Assembly: GCA_039024295.1 (NCBI GenBank) | Contig: JBCDIQ010000090.1 | Coordinates: 1-16,706, forward strand | From: JBCDIQ01 sp039024295 | GTDB lineage: Bacteria; Bacteroidota; Bacteroidia; J057 | Direction of reading: 5' to 3' | Length of the DNA: 16,706 bases | Shown: piece after piece, positions 8,210 through 15,248 of the stretch | Layout: every line of letters begins with the position of its first letter | Numbering within the stretch: the first letter of the stretch is position 1 | Translations under genes and position numbers: made by a program | The notes under the pieces: generated by a model | Seen by the model: the letters and a program-made list of their open reading frames with translations, nothing else | What the model was told of the DNA's origin: nothing | Database searches by the model: none

Positions 8210-8388
8210 GTCTTAGAAACTGTCTTGATTTTGGCTTTTGAAAGGGAAAATCGAATGTTTGGGTTCTGGCAAGCCGCTTTTCGCGAAGAATAACCCCGAG
8301 AATCGGGGTTTTGAGCGAAAAAGGCGATGTCCAGGTTCCAAAAAGGTGATTTTCTTCTCGACCATGCATTTCAAGACCGTTTCTTGAC
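8210..8388. repeat. Long imperfect palindrome (179 bp) with a perfect central hairpin
   Basis: The two halves of this segment are reverse complements over several blocks, in matching order and spacing. Outer arms: 8210-8227 against 8372-8388 (CAAGAC.GTTTCT..GAC shared). Next: GAAAATC 8246-8252 against GATTTTC 8348-8354. Next: TTTG 8258-8261 and CTGG 8266-8269 against CCAG 8331-8334 and CAAA 8339-8342. Next: TTTTCGC 8278-8284 against GCGAAAA 8315-8321, with GCC/GGC just outside. Centre: AACCCCGA 8292-8299 against TCGGGGTT 8303-8310 with a GAA loop. It lies between the DUF2652 start and the prpE terminator, outside any credible gene. It may be a fold-back miniature element, an RNA with a long stem, or a remnant of one. 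I see no target-site duplication. Confidence 0.7.
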
Positions 8389-8426
8389 AAAAAGATAAAG
8401 GAGGCACTCCCCAGGGGAGGCCTCCT
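8388..8426 (-). terminator. Rho-independent terminator of the prpE-type gene
   Basis: On the minus strand, just after the synthetase stop codon at 8448, AGGAGGC pairs with GCCTCCT (8426-8420 with 8405-8399), and an inner TCCCC/GGGGA pairing lengthens the stem. It is followed on that strand by TTTATCTTTTT (8398-8388). A GC-rich stem plus a T-rich tract, 22 bp after the stop, is a standard intrinsic terminator. The T tract abuts the right end of the long palindrome. Confidence 0.85.
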
Positions 8427-8447
8427 ATTGACTTGCCACAGTATAAC

Positions 8448-10352
8448 TTACGCAAATGCCTGTCCTACATGCTTTTGCTGCATGTCGGTGGTGATCTCAT
8501 CAAGCACTTGAGGATCTTCAATAGTGGAAGGCATTTTATAATCCTTGCCATCGGCGATCATGCGCATGGTTTTCCGAAGAATTTTACCCGAACGCGTTTT
8601 GGGCAGACGTTTTACCAATAATGCCCGCTTAAAGGCTGCCACTGGTCCCACTTGCTCGCGCACCAGTTTGATCAACTGACGCTCTAACTCGGGCTCTTCC
8701 GCCGATACACCTTCTTTTTTTACAAAGAATCCGACTGGAATCTGCCCTTTCAGCTCATCTTCAATGCCGATTACACAACACTCTGCTACATCAGGATGGC
8801 TGGCAACTGCCTCTTCCATCTCTGCCGTTGACAAGCGGTGACCAGCCACGTTGATGATGTCATCAATGCGTCCGGTGATGAAAATGTAGCCATCCTCGTC
8901 CTTGTAGCCACCATCTCCGGAGAAGTAAAACCCTGGATAGGGATCAAGGTACCCGCTACGGAACCTATCATCGTTGTTCCACAAGGTAGGCAAGCAAGAA
9001 GGTGGCAGTGGCAACTTGATGCAAACGGCTCCTTCTTCATTCGGTCCTAGCTCTTCCTGGTTAGGCCCCAAAATTCGAATGTCGTATCCGCAGACTGCTT
9101 TGCTGGCCGAACCAGGTTTCACAGGGCGCATGCCGTACCCAGGCATTTGAGAGATCATCGGCCAACCGGACTCAGTTTGCCACCAGTTATCAATTACGGG
9201 AACCTCCAATAAGTCCTTCGACCAATTATAGGTTGCTACGTCACACCGCTCACCTGCCAGGAATAGGTATTCCAAGCTTGGCGTAGGATACTTCTCTTTA
9301 AAGGTACCGTTCGGGTCTTCTTTTTTGATCGCCCGGAAAGCTGTAGGAGCGGTAAACAGCGTTTTTACATTGTGCTGGTTGATCACCCGCCAAAAGGTTC
9401 CGGGGTCCGGGGTCTTGATCGGCTTCCCTTCAAACATGATGGAAGTACACCCATTAATCAGGGGACCATAAATGATGTAGGAGTGCCCAACTACCCAACC
9501 AATGTCTGAAGCCGCCCAGTAGACCTCTCCGGGTTTGGTGTGATAGACATAATTCATGCTGTACTTCAGGGCAACGGCATATCCCCCATTTTCCCGAATA
9601 ATCCCTTTGGGCTTTCCGGTTGTACCAGAAGTGTACAAAATATACAAGGGATCCGCTCCATCTACTTCTACATATCCATGTGGTTCGGCTGTTTCCATCA
9701 GGGTAGCCCAGTCGTGATCACGACCTTCAATCATGGTTGCTGGCTCGACTTCTTCGCGCTGATACAGCACAACTGTACCAACTTTGTGCTGGGCTTCTTT
9801 AAGGGCTTGGTCCACAATGGGCTTATAGTGGACGTGACGGGAAATTTCGATGCCGCCATTTGCCGTTACGAGAACTTTGGGCTGGGCATCATCAATCCGA
9901 ATGGCCAATTCATGGGGAGCAAATCCGCCAAAAACAACCGAGTGGATAGCCCCTAAGCGGGCACAAGCAAACATGGCAACAGCTGCTTGAGGAATCATCG
10001 GCATGTAAATGACCACCGTGTCTCCTTTTTGCACGCCGAGTCCTGCCAGCACACCAGCAAACTTGGCGACCTCATCCCGCATTTCGCGAAAGGTGTAGGA
10101 TTCGATTTTACCTGTTACGGGTGAATCATAAATCAGGGCTGCCTGATCCCCACGACCATTTTCCACATGGTAGTCCAGTGCTACGTAACTTAAATTGATC
10201 TTTCCGCCGCGGTACCAGCGGTAAAAACCTTTTTCATCTACGCTCAATCCCTTTTCGGGCATCTCAAACCAAGGAATCTCGCGGGCTTGCTCCATCCAAA
10301 ATCCCTCCGGGTCCTGGATGCTGTATGGGTATTGTTGATCGTATGTTTGCAT
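8448..10352 (-). CDS. prpE: PrpE-type short-chain acyl-CoA synthetase (propionate/acetate-CoA ligase)
   Basis: AMP-forming ligase of the ANL superfamily, making propionyl-CoA (or acetyl-CoA) from acid, ATP and CoA through an acyl-adenylate; cytoplasmic. It has 634 residues. The ATP-loop motif YTSGTTGKPKG is at 240-250, the WQTESGW adenylate motif at 391-397, the hinge region GRIDDIINVAGHRLS follows, and the catalytic, acetylatable lysine is Lys590 in PKTRSGK. Several stretches resemble PrpE more than Acs: FWMEQAREIPW near the start, ENGGYAVAL after the ATP loop, VIDNWWQTESGWP, and the C-terminal STIEDPQVLDEI. Acetate cannot be excluded, since the two families overlap in substrate. The ATG at 10352 follows an AT-rich palindromic leader. 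The gene is transcribed alone, leftward, ends at its own terminator, and is divergent from folD. Confidence 0.88.
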   Translation of the reverse strand: MQTYDQQYPYSIQDPEGFWMEQAREIPWFEMPEKGLSVDEKGFYRWYRGGKINLSYVALDYHVENGRGDQAALIYDSPVTGKIESYTFREMRDEVAKFAGVLAGLGVQKGDTVVIYMPMIPQAAVAMFACARLGAIHSVVFGGFAPHELAIRIDDAQPKVLVTANGGIEISRHVHYKPIVDQALKEAQHKVGTVVLYQREEVEPATMIEGRDHDWATLMETAEPHGYVEVDGADPLYILYTSGTTGKPKGIIRENGGYAVALKYSMNYVYHTKPGEVYWAASDIGWVVGHSYIIYGPLINGCTSIMFEGKPIKTPDPGTFWRVINQHNVKTLFTAPTAFRAIKKEDPNGTFKEKYPTPSLEYLFLAGERCDVATYNWSKDLLEVPVIDNWWQTESGWPMISQMPGYGMRPVKPGSASKAVCGYDIRILGPNQEELGPNEEGAVCIKLPLPPSCLPTLWNNDDRFRSGYLDPYPGFYFSGDGGYKDEDGYIFITGRIDDIINVAGHRLSTAEMEEAVASHPDVAECCVIGIEDELKGQIPVGFFVKKEGVSAEEPELERQLIKLVREQVGPVAAFKRALLVKRLPKTRSGKILRKTMRMIADGKDYKMPSTIEDPQVLDEITTDMQQKHVGQAFA

Positions 10353-10383
10353 ATATCTATTTATTTAGATATGTAAATCTAAA
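10353..10383. promoter_or_regulatory. Three phased half-sites (overlapping inverted repeats) before prpE
   Basis: Immediately upstream of the prpE ATG, ATATCTA (10353-10359) and TAGATAT (10366-10372) form an inverted repeat with a 6-nt spacer. The second arm shares bases with another repeat: TTTAGAT (10364-10370) against ATCTAAA (10377-10383), also with a 6-nt spacer. The cores ATCTA, TAGAT and ATCTA thus start at 10355, 10366 and 10377, exactly 11 bp apart. A -7-like TAGATTTA on the minus strand (10381-10374) overlaps them. The arrangement suggests an operator over the prpE promoter or leader; the regulator is unknown. Confidence 0.5.
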
Positions 10384-10413
10384 AATAATTACTGTTTTTC
10401 GTAGGTGAAATGC

Positions 10414-10450
10414 CTAAAATCATTTTAGTTGATACTTTATAACATAAAGT
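10414..10450. promoter_or_regulatory. Two perfect palindromes upstream of folD
   Basis: CTAAAAT-C-ATTTTAG (10414-10428) is a perfect 7-bp inverted repeat around one base. ACTTTAT-AAC-ATAAAGT (10434-10450) is a second perfect 7-bp repeat around three bases. The first has too small a loop for a hairpin, so protein binding is the more natural reading. Both lie just upstream of the candidate folD -7 box and in the region expected to hold the prpE upstream promoter. Confidence 0.45.
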
Positions 10451-10459
10451 GGGCTTTCT

Positions 10460-10467
10460 TATCTTTA
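10460..10467 (+). promoter_or_regulatory. Candidate -7 box of folD
   Basis: TATCTTTA matches TAnnTTTG at all but the last base and lies 18 nt before the folD ATG. A -33 TTTG is not evident; the palindrome at 10434-10450 occupies that place, which would fit an activator- or repressor-controlled promoter. Weak evidence alone. Confidence 0.35.
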
Positions 10468-10485
10468 GGCTTCAAATCAGGCAGC

Positions 10486-11361
10486 ATGCAAAAACTCAAC
10501 GGCAAAGAACTCTCTCAAATCATCAAGGAAGAATTAAAGGAACAGGTAGGTAAACTTGTTGCCAAGGGAAAACGACCTCCCCATCTGGTGGCCGTACTGG
10601 TCGGAGATGATGGGGCTTCTCAGACCTATGTTGGTCACAAAATTCGCAGTTGCGAGTACATTGGGTACCGTTCTACTTTGGTTCATTGGCCAGCAGACAT
10701 CACAGAGGAAAAATTGCTGGCAAAAGTCGATGAACTGAATGAGGACCCCGAGGTGGACGGATTCATTGTTCAGCTTCCTCTTCCTGACCATGTTGATGCT
10801 GAAAAGGTCCTCAACCGGATTGACCCTAAAAAAGATGTAGATGGTTTCCATCCAGAGAACATTGGCCGTATGACATTGGGATTGCCCGCATTTTTACCTG
10901 CTACCCCGGCAGGAATCATGGAGCTCCTGGATCGCTACGAGATTAAAACTTCTGGTAAGAACTGTGTGGTAATTGGCAGGAGTAACATCGTAGGACGCCC
11001 CATATCTGTCTTGATGTCCCGAAAAGGCTATCCCGGCAATGCAACTGTGACAGTCTGCCACAGCCGAACTCCCATTGAGGAAGTGAAAGCCTATTGCCTG
11101 AAAGCGGATATCATCATCGTGGCTTTGGGAAAACCTGGATACCTCACGGGAGACATGGTTTCAGCAGGAACCGTGGTCATTGACGTTGGTACCACACGTG
11201 TGCCTGCCACCGACACGAAGTCCGGTTACCGGCTTAAAGGAGATGCGTTATTTGAAGAAGTGGCTCCCAAGTGCAGCTACATCACCCCTGTTCCGGGCGG
11301 GGTTGGCCCCATGACCGTGGCCATGTTACTAAAGAATACCATGCTTGCTTACGGTGACTGA
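10486..11361 (+). CDS. folD: Bifunctional methylene-THF dehydrogenase / methenyl-THF cyclohydrolase
   Basis: Converts 5,10-methylene-THF to 10-formyl-THF in two steps, supplying the formyl donor for PurN and PurH. The protein has 291 residues, normal for FolD. Lys52 in the SQTYVGHK segment is the catalytic lysine. QLPLP at 95-99 and KDVDGFHP at 115-122 form the folate site. GRSNIVGRP at 163-171 is the dinucleotide-binding loop, and PVPGGVGPMT near the C-terminus is the second family signature. I chose the ATG at 10486 (MQKLNGKELS). The frame is open upstream from a TTG at 10429, but those 19 codons have no family similarity and cross the promoter candidates. It is a single-gene unit ending at a hairpin shared with the convergent neighbour. 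Confidence 0.97.
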   Translation: MQKLNGKELSQIIKEELKEQVGKLVAKGKRPPHLVAVLVGDDGASQTYVGHKIRSCEYIGYRSTLVHWPADITEEKLLAKVDELNEDPEVDGFIVQLPLPDHVDAEKVLNRIDPKKDVDGFHPENIGRMTLGLPAFLPATPAGIMELLDRYEIKTSGKNCVVIGRSNIVGRPISVLMSRKGYPGNATVTVCHSRTPIEEVKAYCLKADIIIVALGKPGYLTGDMVSAGTVVIDVGTTRVPATDTKSGYRLKGDALFEEVAPKCSYITPVPGGVGPMTVAMLLKNTMLAYGD

Positions 11362-11380
11362 CCTAATTGCTCATTGGCCT

Positions 11381-11417
11381 AAAAAAAAAGCTGCAGCCTT
11401 CAAATAGGCCGCAGCTT
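11381..11417 (-). terminator. Shared terminator between folD and the YD-repeat gene
   Basis: Segments 11388-11399 and 11406-11417 pair over 12 bp with a single A-C mismatch and a 6-nt loop. On the minus strand the stem is followed by an unbroken run of nine T (11389-11381), making a strong intrinsic terminator for the leftward gene ending at 11438. On the plus strand the stem follows the folD stop by about 26 bp, with the weaker tail ACTTTATCT, so it may also stop folD transcripts. Confidence 0.85.
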
Positions 11418-11437
11418 ACTTTATCTACCCTTGAACA

Positions 11438-12334
11438 TTAGTCCTGATAGTATTCGTAGGCCAGTTGAATGACCTCTGCATACGGTAATGGGTTCACCTT
11501 ACTTTCACGTTTCATTTCAGTCAATCGACCTTTTTCGTCATATGAGTATTTGACCTTGTATTGAAGTTGATCGTCCTTTAAGAATGCGATTCCCTCCAAA
11601 CGGCTGTTAGCTCCATACGAATATCGGTACTCTTCACGGTGATTGTTTGCAATATGGATTTCAGAAACGGGCTTATCCCCACTTTGAGCCCCATAGGCAT
11701 AACGCTGTTCCTCTAACACATTTCCTACTTCGTCACGGGTAATGCAGGCTGTGGTTCGCCCCGCTTCATCATACACATAGTGCCGGGCTTTGCGCACTTC
11801 ATCATTTTCGATGTTCAACACAACTTTAGGCTTACTCGCATCCTGGTAAACATAATGTTCTGTTTCCAAAAGCATCAGGTCATCCTCGGTGAGAAGCTCA
11901 TAGGATTTCACCTGGAATATTTTTTCCTCTTCATCAAAGCGGTAGCCGCAGCGGTAGCGCCGGTTCCAGTCACGATCTTCGTATACCTGCCAGTTGAGAA
12001 TACCAGCAGAATAATTAAAGTACTGTACTGCTTGCGTATCTCCTGGAACCATGTTCACCTTTTGGGTATAGTGGCCCAAAGTATCAAAAAGAAACACCTC
12101 TTGCAGGGCGACTTCCTGGGAAGCACCTTTCTGTCCAGGCTTGACCAACTGAGCGTTTATGGCTTTCAGACCTTTTTCCTGGGAGATAACTTCCTCCGGA
12201 ATAGGTAGGGAAAGACCTGGATAGGCATCCGAAATCTGAGGTTTTGTATCCAGCTGTGGCACTTCTTGTGCCGAAAGCGCAGTAACGCTTACCATCATGA
12301 TACACAATATCAGAGAAGTGTAGAGAAATTTCAT
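11438..12334 (-). CDS. Secreted protein with YD (RHS-like) repeats, function unknown
   Basis: A 298-residue protein with a clear Sec signal peptide: Lys2, hydrophobic core at about 4-19, and a likely cut after ALSA before Gln23. The mature part is hydrophilic and rich in Tyr, Glu and Arg. From about residue 105 it shows repeated beta-strand/turn units of YD/RHS type: YVYDEAGR at 186-193 followed by GNVLEEQRYAYG, YRYSYGANSR at 236-245, and YSYDEKGRLTEMKRE at 263-277. There is no large RHS core, no toxin domain and no sorting or membrane anchor, so it is not a classic polymorphic toxin. It may be a small periplasmic or surface protein with a short beta-wrapped fold. It is transcribed alone with its own promoter candidate and terminator. 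I do not recognise a specific function. Confidence 0.75.
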   Translation of the reverse strand: MKFLYTSLILCIMMVSVTALSAQEVPQLDTKPQISDAYPGLSLPIPEEVISQEKGLKAINAQLVKPGQKGASQEVALQEVFLFDTLGHYTQKVNMVPGDTQAVQYFNYSAGILNWQVYEDRDWNRRYRCGYRFDEEEKIFQVKSYELLTEDDLMLLETEHYVYQDASKPKVVLNIENDEVRKARHYVYDEAGRTTACITRDEVGNVLEEQRYAYGAQSGDKPVSEIHIANNHREEYRYSYGANSRLEGIAFLKDDQLQYKVKYSYDEKGRLTEMKRESKVNPLPYAEVIQLAYEYYQD

Positions 12335-12370
12335 CTTTGCGGGAGAGGTTAAATGGAATTATACAAGGAG

Positions 12371-12401
12371 CAAAAATGGAAAGGCAATGCACAACGACAA
12401 G
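12371..12401 (-). promoter_or_regulatory. Promoter (-33/-7 type) of the YD-repeat gene
   Basis: On the minus strand, CTTG (12401-12398), exactly 19 nt, then CATTTTTG (12378-12371). This fits the Bacteroidota pattern TTTG-N19-TAnnTTTG with one mismatch in each box. It lies 36 nt before the ATG at 12334. It is the best-spaced promoter I found in the window. Confidence 0.5.
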
Positions 12402-12538
12402 TCTTTTGGAAATGCTTCCTTATGACTTACTTACAGCATAAGGGTCACAGGCTAATTTATCCTGTAGCCGTTCAGAGCCTCGAAAGGCGATTCATGGATG
12501 TTGGAACGCGTGCAGTTGCTGAATAACCGGATTTACCC
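12402..12538. other. Gap between the RDD gene and the YD-gene promoter, no clear feature
   Basis: These 137 bp follow the RDD stop in its direction of transcription. I see only short, weak inverted repeats (GGCTA/TAGCC at 12451-12470; GCCT/AGGC near 12478) without T tracts. No convincing terminator, RNA or reading frame is visible. Confidence 0.4.
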
Positions 12539-13255
12539 CTAAACCCTGCCGTACACGTGGTTGTAGTCCTTGAGAATGGTGCGCAGAAACGTTTCATCAT
12601 CAGTCTCTGTGGTCACACCTATAACTTCCTTTACCTTATCTGCAAGTCGTTTAACGAGTGCAGGATTGTTGCTTTGTAACCCGACATCTAAGACCTCTTT
12701 TAAGATAGATACATCTTTATCAGATAGTGTCTTTATCTCGGGAAAGACTACTTCGTACTGCTCTTCAGTTTCTACGAATATAGTTTGATCGAAGGAAGTT
12801 ACCAACTTTAATTTCACAACAGTCGTACCTGCTGCCAGGTCACCTAAACGTTGGCCTTTTCCACTGATCGCAATGGACATAATGGCCACAATGCCATAAA
12901 AAGGCATATCTACCAGCCGTAGCATCCATCGGATGACATAGCTACTCACCGAAGGAGGGCTCCCATCTAACATCACCACCCGGGTTTTCATTACCCGTTT
13001 ACCGATGCTTTGTCCTTCGAACAGCAGCTCACAAAACAGGTGATAAAAGAATACCGGTAAATACAGGAAGACCTGTACACCAATGGTAAATTCTCCAAAA
13101 TCGGTATCTGTGAGGTAAAACAGTAACCCCCAAGCCAAAAAATACCCTATTTGAATCAAGAGATCAATCACAAAACCCAGGATTCTGTCTCCCATCGAAG
13201 CAATGGGATATTCTAATTCAATGTTTTGCGTAGTGGGAATGATGATGGTATTCAT
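12539..13255 (-). CDS. RDD family membrane protein
   Basis: Integral membrane protein of 238 residues. The RDD domain spans about residues 15-150: Arg24 and Asp31 in DRILGFVIDLL give the first conserved pair. Membrane helices lie at about 26-48 and 60-78, followed by GQSIGKRVMKTRVV at 81-94. A further hydrophobic segment lies at about 117-131, and GQRLGDLAAGTTVV (134-147) is the usual RDD ending. Residues about 155-238 form a soluble, charged, mainly helical tail, likely cytoplasmic. I chose the ATG at 13255; the frame is open to 13384, but that extension overlaps the divergent SpoIIM-type gene and lacks family similarity. RDD proteins are often suggested to be transporters or parts of envelope complexes, without firm evidence. 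Here it is divergent from the membrane operon, with 84 bp between. Confidence 0.88.
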   Translation of the reverse strand: MNTIIIPTTQNIELEYPIASMGDRILGFVIDLLIQIGYFLAWGLLFYLTDTDFGEFTIGVQVFLYLPVFFYHLFCELLFEGQSIGKRVMKTRVVMLDGSPPSVSSYVIRWMLRLVDMPFYGIVAIMSIAISGKGQRLGDLAAGTTVVKLKLVTSFDQTIFVETEEQYEVVFPEIKTLSDKDVSILKEVLDVGLQSNNPALVKRLADKVKEVIGVTTETDDETFLRTILKDYNHVYGRV

Positions 13256-13308
13256 CTCGAAAAAATTTCCTACCTTCGATTCAGTTTGCCAACAAGTTAC
13301 ATATATAA

Positions 13309-13338
13309 ATTGTAATAATAGAAAAGCCCTGATATTTG
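13309..13338 (+). promoter_or_regulatory. Promoter of the SpoIIM-type operon, abutting its start codon
   Basis: ATTG (13309-13312), 18 nt, then GATATTTG (13331-13338): a near match to TTTG-N19-TAnnTTTG. The -7 box ends one base before the ATG at 13340, so the transcript would be essentially leaderless. The start codon itself is well supported, because MREPAF...W.E.E is the expected SpoIIM-family N-terminus in this phylum. Confidence 0.45.
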
Positions 13339-13339
13339 C

Positions 13340-14329
13340 ATGAGAGAGCCGGCCTTTTTGCGGAAGAACAAAGATAAGTGGCAAGAATACGAACGTAGCC
13401 TGTACAAAGATGCCTCTCAGGTTTCATTAGACCCTGACAGGATGGCTGAACTGTACATTCAGCTTACAGATGACCTTGCCTATGCCCGGACCTTTTATCC
13501 TAAAAGCAAAACGGTCAAATACCTCAATGGCCTGGCAGCACGTACTCACCTGGAGATTTACAAAAGCAAAAAGCAAAAGCGAAACCGTTTGATGGATTTT
13601 TGGGTTACAGAACTTCCCTTGATCCTGCAAAAATCTCAAAGGCAATTGTTCTATGCTTTTGTGGTGTTCACCTTTTCCTTTTTGATCGGCACCTTATCCG
13701 CCCTCAATGAAGAGACCTATATCCGAGACATCCTTTCGGATTCTTATGTCAACATGACGCTTCAGAATATTGACAATGACGACCCGACAGCTGTCTACAA
13801 AGGAGATTCGTCCCTTTCTATGTTTTTGATGATTGGGTTTAACAACATACGTGTGTCCTTCGTTGCATTTGCGTTAGGCATATTTTTCTCCCTGGGCACC
13901 ATGTACATCATGTTTGTTAATGGGGTCATGCTCGGGAGTTTTCTCACGTTATTCTACCGGGAGGAGGTGCTTTCAGAAGCATTGCCCATTATTTACATTC
14001 ACGGCACCCTTGAAATCTCAGCTATTGTAATTGCTGGAGGTGCGGGCATGATGCTGGGAAATAGCATCCTGTTTCCTGGCACCTTTAGCCGAAAATTTGC
14101 CATTCAAGAAGCTGCGAAAAATGGGGTTAAAATCATCATTGGCCTCATACCTGTATTTATCATGGCGGCATTTCTCGAATCTTTTGTCACCCGACTTTCT
14201 GAAATGCATATCGTGTACAAGCTCCTGATCATCGTATCTTCGCTGGCATTTATTTTCTGGTACTATATTTTGTATCCCATCTTGGTTGCAAGAGAACAAA
14301 GACTACATGAACCTGTCTCAACCCGTTAA
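13340..14329 (+). CDS. Stage II sporulation protein M (SpoIIM/DUF95) family membrane protein
   Basis: 329 residues. The N-terminal 95 or so residues are soluble and helical (MREPAFLRKNKDKWQEYE...). About six membrane helices follow, at roughly 102-122, 160-190, 190-206, 216-242, 262-280 and 293-316. The family hallmark HGTLEISAIVIAGGAGMMLG starts at His221 and is followed by LFPGTFSR. In Firmicutes SpoIIM acts in engulfment with a peptidoglycan hydrolase. Bacteroidota do not sporulate, so here the protein is a general envelope component of unknown role (inference). It is the first gene of the rightward operon and overlaps the next frame by 23 bp, implying coupled translation. Homologues usually sit beside RDD, DUF4129, DUF4350, MoxR and DUF58 genes, as seen here in part. 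Confidence 0.9.
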   Translation: MREPAFLRKNKDKWQEYERSLYKDASQVSLDPDRMAELYIQLTDDLAYARTFYPKSKTVKYLNGLAARTHLEIYKSKKQKRNRLMDFWVTELPLILQKSQRQLFYAFVVFTFSFLIGTLSALNEETYIRDILSDSYVNMTLQNIDNDDPTAVYKGDSSLSMFLMIGFNNIRVSFVAFALGIFFSLGTMYIMFVNGVMLGSFLTLFYREEVLSEALPIIYIHGTLEISAIVIAGGAGMMLGNSILFPGTFSRKFAIQEAAKNGVKIIIGLIPVFIMAAFLESFVTRLSEMHIVYKLLIIVSSLAFIFWYYILYPILVAREQRLHEPVSTR

Positions 14330-15248
14330 ATTAAGTCGAAAGCGTGACCTGGGGGACCTGATCCAGGACAGCCTTGCATTTATCGCACAAAACTGGCGTC
14401 CATTGTTCATGGCCGCCTTGACCTATCTTGGCCCTCTTTATTTGATTGTAGGAATGTTTTCAGGGCTTTTCCAGGCCCGTCTTGGAATAGATTTCAACAA
14501 TCCGCAGGCACTGGTGGACCTTTTTTCTGACCCCGTGGCCATGCAGGAGTTCTCTCAGCGGGTCATTGGATGGGAATTTGCCGGGATGACGGGCGTGGCC
14601 ATCTTTGGTTATGTGATGACAGTCGTGGTCATAAATGTATTCATGATCCTGTATAAACAGCTTGGCTCAACAGTTCCTACCCCTGCCCAACTTCAAGAAA
14701 ACACCCTACGCTCTTACTTGCCCGTCTTTGGCAGGTTGATTGGGTTAATGTTTATTGTCGGCTTGATATACATCGTAGGTGCATTTATCGCCGGCATGGG
14801 CATGGCTTTTTTGCCTGTGGTAGGAGGCTTTTTATTCATCGGTCTGGTGGTGCTTATGGTTTACCTCATGGTAGCTTTGTGTTTTGTTCTCCTAATTACC
14901 ATGAATGAAGATATAGGCCTTATGCAAGCCATCAGCAGGAGCTTCTCCCTCATTAAAGGACATTGGTGGCAAACGTTTGGGCTTATCATCGTCTTCTACT
15001 TGCTCCTTATGATAGCAACTTGGCTGGTGCAAATTCCGGTTTCTACGGTGAGCTACTTGGGAGAGGGCAGCAGCCTGATTGAAAATAAATGGTACCTGAT
15101 CATTTCAGGAAGTATTGTTAGCTTTTTGAGCGGATTGCTGCAAGTCGTTTACATGGTTCCAATCAACTTACAGTACTTCAGCCTGCTCAAGGAAGATGAC
15201 ACAGAAGGAAACAGTCACCTCATCGACCAAATCGGCACAAATACCTAA
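14307..15248 (+). CDS. Multi-pass membrane protein (YciC/GPDP membrane-domain-like), function unknown
   Basis: 313 residues and strongly hydrophobic. A short basic N-terminus (KLSRKRDLGDLIQDSL) leads into helices at about 33-55, 90-115, 143-170, 172-205, 228-250 and 265-290. The stretch AISRSFSLIKGHWWQTFG resembles the repeated motif of the YciC and glycerophosphodiester-phosphodiesterase membrane-domain proteins, in which an amphipathic segment precedes a helix. That is a resemblance by eye and does not imply phosphodiesterase activity. The ATG at 14307 overlaps the SpoIIM-type gene by 23 bp; a TTG seven codons earlier is also open but less likely. The end overlaps the DUF4129 frame by 53 bp if that gene starts at 15196. 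Its conserved place in the cluster suggests it belongs to the same membrane complex. Confidence 0.75.
   Translation: MNLSQPVKLSRKRDLGDLIQDSLAFIAQNWRPLFMAALTYLGPLYLIVGMFSGLFQARLGIDFNNPQALVDLFSDPVAMQEFSQRVIGWEFAGMTGVAIFGYVMTVVVINVFMILYKQLGSTVPTPAQLQENTLRSYLPVFGRLIGLMFIVGLIYIVGAFIAGMGMAFLPVVGGFLFIGLVVLMVYLMVALCFVLLITMNEDIGLMQAISRSFSLIKGHWWQTFGLIIVFYLLLMIATWLVQIPVSTVSYLGEGSSLIENKWYLIISGSIVSFLSGLLQVVYMVPINLQYFSLLKEDDTEGNSHLIDQIGTNT

Noticed and set aside
7907..8455. Several short open frames on both strands across the DUF2652 start and the following gap
   Set aside because: They overlap one another and the long palindrome, show no domain or initiation signal, and are best explained by the inverted-repeat sequence.
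8467..8485. ACATGC ... GCATGT inverted repeat
   Set aside because: It is inside the last codons of the prpE-type gene and short enough to be chance; the better terminator lies just beyond at 8399-8426.
13256..13384. A 43-codon upstream extension of the RDD protein
   Set aside because: It would overlap the divergent SpoIIM-type gene, contains that operon's promoter candidate, and lacks RDD similarity.
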